From assembly GCA_041608535.1 (NCBI GenBank), contig JBFISM010000127.1, positions 1 to 10,635 on the forward strand: a stretch of DNA of 10,635 bases. The letters are read 5' to 3'. Within the stretch, counting starts at the first letter, position 1, and every line of letters starts with the position of its first letter. Shown piece after piece: positions 6,817 to 10,635 of the stretch. Below the pieces are notes generated by a model. That model had not been told where the DNA came from and searched no databases. It saw only the letters and a list, made by a program, of their open reading frames with translations. The stretch comes from JBFISM01 sp041608535 (lineage in GTDB: Bacteria > Actinomycetota > Acidimicrobiia > Spongiisociales > UBA5794). A program made the position numbers and the translations under genes.

Positions 6817-7671
6817 CTACCTGAGCGTCTCGAGGCTCGATTCCACGTACATTGCGATGTCTCGGAACGACGCCACACCTACCGGCCGGTGGGACTCGCC
6901 GATCAGCGGCACGTGAGAGACCTCGTTGTCGAGCAGCTCTTGGATGCCAGCGGCGATCGACGATCGTGCTCGGATCGACACCGGATCCGGCTCCATGACA
7001 TCCTTGATCGCCACCGACGACAGGTCGGCTTCCCGACATCCGATCTTCGTCTGGAGATCGAACTCGGTGAGTTCTCCAACCAGCTGGTCGCGATCGTTGA
7101 CCACCACCACCGACCCGATGCCTCGAGCCCGCATGTGGTGGACCGCAACGTCCACAGAATCGTCGGCGTGGACGACCACGGGGGCGGCCATGTGGATGCC
7201 GGTGAAGTCGATGAGTGTGAGACCGTGATGGACCGTCGGCTCTCCGATGCTGTCCGAGATCCTCGATGCCAGCAGACCGGCGATCGTGCTGATCACGGTG
7301 TAGAAGGAAAGGTTGCCGGCGAGCTGCCCCGACTCGTCGACGACCGGCACACTGCGCACCCACCAGTGGTTCATCAGCGCCAGCCCGTCGGCCACGCTGT
7401 CCGTGTCGCGCATCGTGTGGACCGGGGTTGTCATCTCCTCGGCGATGGGGCGCTGCCACGACGTTGGGCGGCCGATGACCCGCTGAAGAAAATCGCGTTG
7501 AGTGAAGATCCCCGCCACTGCGCCGTTTTCGACGACGATGGCGCATGATCGACCGGCGGACGACATCAGCGCCACCGTGTCGGCTACCGACGCATCGGGA
7601 GCTGCGGACACGAAGCGAGTGAGGTCCACGCTCGAGGCCGGAGTCGAGGCCATTGCGTCGGCGATGCTCAT
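6817..7671 (-). CDS. Four-CBS-domain protein
   Basis: 284 residues made almost entirely of two CBS pairs: CBS1 about 17-66, CBS2 77-132, CBS3 157-210 and CBS4 221-276. CBS1, CBS3 and CBS4 end in the usual G-x-x-S/T-x-x-D pattern (GIFTQRD, GELTEFD, GVASFRD), where Asp commonly contacts a nucleotide ribose. CBS2 reads GNLSFYT and has lost that Asp. No signal peptide, membrane segment or catalytic domain is seen. CBS pairs bind AMP, ATP or S-adenosylmethionine and usually regulate a partner, so a stand-alone sensor role is likely; the partner is unknown. The ATG at 7671 is preferred because GAAAGG lies five to six bases upstream; an in-frame ATG at 7719 would add 16 residues, but its GAGGA abuts the codon. 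It lies 98 bases downstream of the small membrane gene on the same strand, and its stop is 96 bases before the operon start, with the twin operator between. Confidence 0.88.
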   Translation of the reverse strand: MSIADAMASTPASSVDLTRFVSAAPDASVADTVALMSSAGRSCAIVVENGAVAGIFTQRDFLQRVIGRPTSWQRPIAEEMTTPVHTMRDTDSVADGLALMNHWWVRSVPVVDESGQLAGNLSFYTVISTIAGLLASRISDSIGEPTVHHGLTLIDFTGIHMAAPVVVHADDSVDVAVHHMRARGIGSVVVVNDRDQLVGELTEFDLQTKIGCREADLSSVAIKDVMEPDPVSIRARSSIAAGIQELLDNEVSHVPLIGESHRPVGVASFRDIAMYVESSLETLR

Positions 7672-7769
7672 TGGGGCCTTTCGTGTGGATTGGACCGAGG
7701 CGGGCCGGTGGGGCGCCATTCCTCGACTCTATCGCATCAGACCGGCCGCCGACCGTGGAGGATGTTGAG

Positions 7770-8012
7770 CTAGTCCAGCTCGCTGAGGCGGCGGTTGCGG
7801 CTGAACAGATGGCGCACAAAGAGAAGACCGGCGACGGTGACGCCTGCGGACAAGGCAAAACCGGTCCAGTGGCGATCGAGCAGCGTACCGATCGACACGG
7901 GCACGGCGACGACGAGCACCGCGATCAAGAAGACCGTGCCCCAGAATCGAGCGTATATCCGTCCGCCAATCCGATCGACGTCCTCGATTCTCCTGCGGAG
8001 TGCATCCTTCAT
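7770..8012 (-). CDS. Small two-helix membrane protein, function unknown
   Basis: 80 residues, not recognised as a named family. A charged N-terminus (KDALRRRIEDVDRIGGRIYAR, about 2-22) is followed by two hydrophobic helices, about 24-45 (WGTVFLIAVLVVAVPV...) and 49-68 (WTGFALSAGVTVAGLLFV), and a basic tail (RHLFSRNRRLSELD). It is probably a hairpin inner-membrane protein with both ends in the cytoplasm by the positive-inside rule. The ATG at 8012 has no Shine-Dalgarno sequence, but a TACGCT hexamer lies eight bases upstream (8021-8026, minus strand), which would suit a leaderless transcript. It is divergent from the RpiR gene, with 56 bases between start codons and a candidate operator in that gap. 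The CBS gene follows, possibly co-transcribed. A longer version with an upstream GTG at 8075 would overlap the RpiR start and is less likely. Confidence 0.55.
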   Translation of the reverse strand: MKDALRRRIEDVDRIGGRIYARFWGTVFLIAVLVVAVPVSIGTLLDRHWTGFALSAGVTVAGLLFVRHLFSRNRRLSELD

Positions 8013-8020
8013 CGGCGGCG

Positions 8021-8026
8021 AGCGTA
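8021..8026 (-). promoter_or_regulatory. Possible -10 hexamer (TACGCT) for a leaderless small-membrane-protein transcript
   Basis: On the minus strand TACGCT fits TANNNT and stands eight bases before the ATG at 8012, which would place the transcription start at or next to the start codon. Leaderless mRNAs of this layout are common in actinobacteria. No good -35 box is visible, so this is weak. Confidence 0.25.
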
Positions 8027-8045
8027 GTGGTTCCCGCCTCGCCAC

Positions 8046-8093
8046 TTGGTACAGTTGCGCGAAGCGACATGGCACACGAAACGTTCGTACCGG
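8046..8093. promoter_or_regulatory. Second twin operator across the RpiR start codon (candidate autoregulatory site)
   Basis: The left arm begins TTGGTACA (8046-8053), identical to the left arm upstream of the big operon. The right arm carries ACGTTCGTACC (8081-8091 plus the preceding A at 8080), identical in 11 bases to the other site's right arm. The two GTAC-N4-GTAC-like elements (8049-8060 and 8079-8090, each degenerate in one half) have centres 30 bp apart, the same as in the operon operator. The site covers the gap between the divergent small-membrane and RpiR genes and runs past the RpiR ATG at 8069. A TACAGT hexamer (8050-8055) in the left arm could be the RpiR -10 box. Autorepression and control of the divergent gene are inferred. 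Confidence 0.6.
8058..8066 (+). promoter_or_regulatory. Leader 9-mer CGCGAAGCG in front of the RpiR start
   Basis: Same nine bases, same strand sense and same two-base distance to the start codon as in front of the flavoenzyme operon. This supports 8069 as a genuine start even though no Shine-Dalgarno sequence is present. Confidence 0.4.
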
Positions 8094-8962
8094 GAAGCAG
8101 CGCAGTGCTCGATGAGCTGAGCCGGGCGATGACCGACATGAGTCCCCAGCTCCGCAAGGCCGCAGCGTTCGTGCTCGACAATCCCGACGAGGTCGGCTTC
8201 TCGTCCGTGCGAGAGCTGGCGGCGACGGCCGGGGTGAAGCCGAACACGCTCGTGCGCATGGCCCAGGCCATCGGATACGAGGGCTTCGAGGACTTCCGCG
8301 AGGCGTTTCGCGATCGGCTTCGGCTCCATCCCAGCTTCACCGACCGCGCCGCTTGGCTGCGCGAGGTTGCCGGCAGCGGGAAGCTCGGTGCGGTGTATGC
8401 CGACATCGCCGGTGCTGCAATCGAGAACGTGGAGCGGAGCTTCGCCGGCGTCGACGCCGCAACGCTGAAGACCTTGGCCGATCGGATCGTCGCCTCGCGC
8501 CGCACCTATGTCATCGGGGTCGGGGCCAACTTCGCACTGGCGCAGAGCTTCACCTATCTCGTCGGGATGGCGCTGGAGCACGTGACTGCAGTGCCGGGAC
8601 AGGGGAACGTCCCGATGGACACAGTGGTGCGGGCCGGTCCCGACGACGTCGTCGTCTCGGTCACCTTCGACCCGTATCGGTCGGAGGTGGTGCAGGCGAC
8701 CGCCGCCGCCCGTAGCCAGGGAGCGACCATCGTCGCCATCACCGACAGTCACGGATCTCCCATCGCCGGTGGCGCCGACCACGTGTTCCTCACACCGAGC
8801 GTGGGTCCGCAGTTCTTCCCGTCGACGCTGGGGGCGGCTGCGTTGCTGGAGGCATTGGCCTCGTTCATCGTTGCCGACGCCAACGAGGATGTCGTCGCTG
8901 CCATCGATCGGTTCCACCGGCGGCGATACGATCTCGGGGTGTATTGGAGCGACGATCGATGA
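8069..8962 (+). CDS. RpiR/MurR-family transcriptional regulator (HTH_6 + SIS)
   Basis: 297 residues. The N-terminal HTH_6 domain (about 10-85) has the RpiR signature SPQLRKAAAFVLDNPDEVGFSSVRELAATAGVKPNTLVRMAQAIGY. A SIS domain occupies about 135-268, starting RRTYVIGVGANFALA. In sugar-phosphate-binding SIS domains the phosphate loop usually reads S-x-S-G-x-T and the first turn G-x-G-x-S; here they read SVTFDPYRSE (197-206) and GVGANF (150-155), so the ligand is probably not a phosphosugar. That is consistent with an organic acid or amino-acid-like pathway intermediate as inducer (inference). It probably binds the twin operators at 6746-6793 and 8046-8093. Start: ATG at 8069 lacks a Shine-Dalgarno sequence and the operator reaches into the coding region. 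GTG at 8105, with GGGAAG upstream, is an alternative that would remove 12 residues without touching the HTH. The stop overlaps the Rieske gene start (ATGA), so both are co-expressed. Confidence 0.93.
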   Translation: MAHETFVPGSSAVLDELSRAMTDMSPQLRKAAAFVLDNPDEVGFSSVRELAATAGVKPNTLVRMAQAIGYEGFEDFREAFRDRLRLHPSFTDRAAWLREVAGSGKLGAVYADIAGAAIENVERSFAGVDAATLKTLADRIVASRRTYVIGVGANFALAQSFTYLVGMALEHVTAVPGQGNVPMDTVVRAGPDDVVVSVTFDPYRSEVVQATAAARSQGATIVAITDSHGSPIAGGADHVFLTPSVGPQFFPSTLGAAALLEALASFIVADANEDVVAAIDRFHRRRYDLGVYWSDDR

Positions 8963-10068
8963 CTCGGATGGCGCCGTGGGCCCGGTACGTGGAGCCGCAG
9001 CGTGTCATGGAGCCGAGTGTCTATCTGGATCCGGAGGTCTTCGAGCAGGAGCTGCGGACCGTGCTGGCCACGACGTGGCAGTTCGCCTGCCACGCCTCCA
9101 GCCTGGAGCACACCGGAGACTACGTGGTTCACGAGATCGCGGGCGAGTCGCTGTTCACGATCCGCGACAAGGACGGTGTGATTCGCACGTTCTACAACGT
9201 GTGCATGCATCGCGGCCACGAGCTGGTCGAAGGAGCCGGCTCGAAGAAGCTCATCGTGTGCCCGTATCACGCCTGGTCGTATGCGCTCGATGGCTCGCTG
9301 CACCGGGCACCGCACACCGACGGCCGGGCCGGCTTCGATGCCTCCGAGATCTGCCTCACCGGCGTGCCCACCGAGGACTTCCTGGGGTTCGTGTTCGTCA
9401 ACCTCGACGATCAGGCGCCGTCGATGGACTCTGTCTATCCGGGTGTGCGCACCGCGCTTGGCGACTTCCTACCCACCATCGAACGGATGCGGCCGATCGA
9501 GCGGCGCGACTTTCTCGCCGAATGCAACTGGAAGATCGCCGTCGAGAACTACAACGAGTGCTACCACTGTCGCAACGCCCATCCATCGTTCTCCAAGGGA
9601 GTGGTACTCCCGAACAGCTACACCATCAAGCCGGTGGGGCAGTGTCTCCACCACCATGCCGAGAGTTCGCCGAAGCAGTATTACGAGATCGATCGCAACG
9701 CCTCACCGCACGCCGCCGAGTATTCGTCCTTCTACCTGTGGCCGTTGTTCTCGTTCCAGGTGTACCCCGGTCCGGTGCTCAACACGTTCTGCTGGCGGCC
9801 GGAGGCGGTAGACCGTACCCCGTTCTTCCGTGACTGGTTCACCCTCGACGGAGTCGACAGCGAGATCGTGCGGGCGGTGGCGCACGAAGATGCGGTGACG
9901 ACCGTTGCGGAGGATCTCGATCTGGTGCGCTCGGTGCAGCGGGGACTCGGGAGCCGTGGCTATCGCCCGGGCCCGCTGATCCTCGACCCCGACATGGGGA
10001 TCAACAGCGAGCACACCGTGGCGGCGATCAAGGCCTGGTACCAAGAAGCGATGCTCGGGGAGGGGTGA
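8959..10068 (+). CDS. Rieske-type non-heme iron oxygenase alpha subunit, quaternary-amine oxygenase type
   Basis: 369 residues. The Rieske [2Fe-2S] domain (about 40-135) has ligands C82-x-H84 (NVCMHRGHE) and C101-x2-H104 (CPYHAW). The catalytic domain carries mononuclear-iron ligands H203 and H208 (ENYNECYHCRNAH) and probably D319 (AEDLDLVRSVQRGL). The residue bridging the two iron centres of neighbouring subunits is E200, where ring-hydroxylating dioxygenases use Asp. The E-x2-H-x4-H spacing matches carnitine oxygenase CntA (E205, H208, H213 as I recall) and suits the GbcA/CntA/stachydrine group that removes an N-methyl group or cleaves a C-N bond of quaternary amines. The C-terminal SVQRGLGSRGYRPGPL is also typical of that group. 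No reductase component is in the window. The ATG at 8959 overlaps the RpiR stop and has GGAG upstream; an in-frame TTG at 8944 is less likely. Confidence 0.92.
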   Translation: MTRMAPWARYVEPQRVMEPSVYLDPEVFEQELRTVLATTWQFACHASSLEHTGDYVVHEIAGESLFTIRDKDGVIRTFYNVCMHRGHELVEGAGSKKLIVCPYHAWSYALDGSLHRAPHTDGRAGFDASEICLTGVPTEDFLGFVFVNLDDQAPSMDSVYPGVRTALGDFLPTIERMRPIERRDFLAECNWKIAVENYNECYHCRNAHPSFSKGVVLPNSYTIKPVGQCLHHHAESSPKQYYEIDRNASPHAAEYSSFYLWPLFSFQVYPGPVLNTFCWRPEAVDRTPFFRDWFTLDGVDSEIVRAVAHEDAVTTVAEDLDLVRSVQRGLGSRGYRPGPLILDPDMGINSEHTVAAIKAWYQEAMLGEG

Positions 10069-10072
10069 GTTG

Positions 10073-10123
10073 CGTCGAGTGTGCTTATTCGCCGCGTAAT
10101 CGAGGTTCCAAGCACACTCGACG
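10073..10123. repeat. 14-bp perfect inverted repeat between the Rieske and AMDase-like genes
   Basis: CGTCGAGTGTGCTT (10073-10086) and AAGCACACTCGACG (10110-10123) are exact reverse complements with a 23-base loop. The structure starts four bases after the Rieske stop codon and ends nine bases before the next ATG, filling the gap. There is no T-run on either side, so it is not a classic intrinsic terminator. Possible roles are mRNA stabilisation, partial termination or translational control of the downstream gene, a protein-binding site, or a dispersed genomic repeat. Its arms do not resemble the GTAC-type operators. Confidence 0.8.
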
Positions 10124-10132
10124 AGTCCAGTG

Positions 10133-10635
10133 ATGAAGATCGATGTGTCCAAGCTCCGGTCGAAGTACATCGCCCACGTGGGCTTCGTCACGACGCCGAA
10201 GTACTTCGACGATGCGATCCAGGAGTTCCTCAAGGTGGCGCCGAAGGGCGTCGGTGCCATCCAGCGGGTGTTGTCCCTCGACGGATACTCGTGGGAGCTC
10301 ACCGAGCGGGTCGAGGGTATGGACGAGATGGAGCGTTCGGCCCGGGCGCTCGCCGAGTCGAGCTGCGACGTGGTGATCCAAGTCGGCACCAACTGGGTGC
10401 ATGCCGCCGGGACCACGCACTCCCAGATCGAGGAGAAGATCGCCCGTGTCTCCGCTGACATCGGCGTGCCGTTTCTCATGGCTGGCCAGTGCATCGTCGA
10501 CGCCCTCAACCACCTCGGGGCGAAGCGGATCGCCGTGGCCAACAGCTACTACCGCAACGACTGGCGAGATGGGATCAACCACTACCTCGAAGAAGCGGGC
10601 TTCGACATCGCCGCTTGTGGCTCCATCATGGATCA
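10133..10635 (+). CDS. Arylmalonate decarboxylase/maleate isomerase-like (Asp/Glu racemase superfamily), 3' end outside window
   Basis: 167 complete codons are visible; the family is about 240-250 residues, so roughly two thirds is present. The first alpha/beta lobe is recognisable from KYIAHVGFVTT, LSLDGYSWELTERVEGMDEMERSARALAESSCDVVIQVGTNW (about 48-88) and the IGVPFLMAGQCIVDALNHLGAKRIAV block (110-136). In racemases and maleate isomerases the V-x-x-C-T-S loop supplies the first catalytic cysteine; here it reads IQVGTNW with G85. Arylmalonate decarboxylase likewise has Gly (G74) there and keeps only the second cysteine (C188, as I recall), which would lie beyond the window end. A cofactor-free decarboxylase or one-base isomerase is therefore more likely than a two-base racemase. 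ATG at 10133 follows directly on an in-frame GTG (10130); either could start, with only a weak GACGAG upstream. It is probably co-transcribed with the Rieske gene. Confidence 0.85.
   Translation, partial: MKIDVSKLRSKYIAHVGFVTTPKYFDDAIQEFLKVAPKGVGAIQRVLSLDGYSWELTERVEGMDEMERSARALAESSCDVVIQVGTNWVHAAGTTHSQIEEKIARVSADIGVPFLMAGQCIVDALNHLGAKRIAVANSYYRNDWRDGINHYLEEAGFDIAACGSIMD

Noticed and set aside
6274..7548. 424-residue plus-strand open frame
   Set aside because: Antisense to the CBS and flavoenzyme genes; it would run through the operator region and has no family signature.
6125..7858. 577-residue minus-strand open frame
   Set aside because: It crosses the CBS gene, the operator and the flavoenzyme start in another frame, and its translation is Arg/His-rich without domain motifs.
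10037..10044. GGTACCAA as a third operator half-site
   Set aside because: It lies inside the Rieske coding region, has no second GTAC at the right spacing and no partner 30 bp away.
10073..10123. Intrinsic terminator or tRNA-like fold in the inverted repeat
   Set aside because: No T-run follows either arm, and the loop does not provide D, anticodon and T arms of a tRNA.

Overview
The window is GC-rich, tightly packed DNA. Most genes start with ATG or GTG, and most junctions overlap by four bases. This fits a high-GC bacterium, probably an actinobacterium such as a marine Acidimicrobiia; that is inference, because no taxonomic marker gene is present. There are no RNA genes, insertion sequences or CRISPR arrays, and no gene-free stretch longer than 300 bases.

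Layout. From 6720 down to 1, on the minus strand, runs a six-gene operon with almost no intergenic space. In transcription order it encodes a covalent-FAD dimethylglycine/sarcosine dehydrogenase with a folate-binding GcvT half, a glutamate-1-semialdehyde-aminomutase-like class III aminotransferase, a carboxymuconolactone decarboxylase-like protein, a DMSP-lyase-type cupin, a zinc-independent quinone oxidoreductase-type MDR enzyme, and an enolase-superfamily (mandelate racemase/muconate lactonizing) enzyme cut by the window start. Upstream on the same strand lie a four-CBS-domain protein (6817-7671) and a small two-helix membrane protein (7770-8012). Divergent from these, on the plus strand, are an RpiR-family regulator (8069-8962), a Rieske oxygenase alpha subunit (8959-10068) and an arylmalonate-decarboxylase-like protein (10133 to the window end). 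A 14-bp perfect inverted repeat lies between the last two.

How the parts fit. The Rieske enzyme has the Glu-His-His arrangement of quaternary-amine oxygenases. Together with the N-demethylating flavoenzyme, a betaine-type epimerase/dehydratase and a DMSP-lyase-type cupin, it points to a catabolic island for a methylated onium compound (betaine or sulfonium) or a cyclic imino-acid relative. The exact substrate cannot be read from the sequence. The window has no transporter and no oxygenase reductase.

Regulation. Two composite operators with the same geometry (two GTAC-N4-GTAC-like elements centred exactly 30 bp apart) lie in front of the big operon and across the start of the RpiR gene. They suggest that the RpiR protein controls the operon and itself, and possibly the divergent small membrane gene. 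A shared 9-mer, CGCGAAGCG, ends exactly two bases before both start codons.
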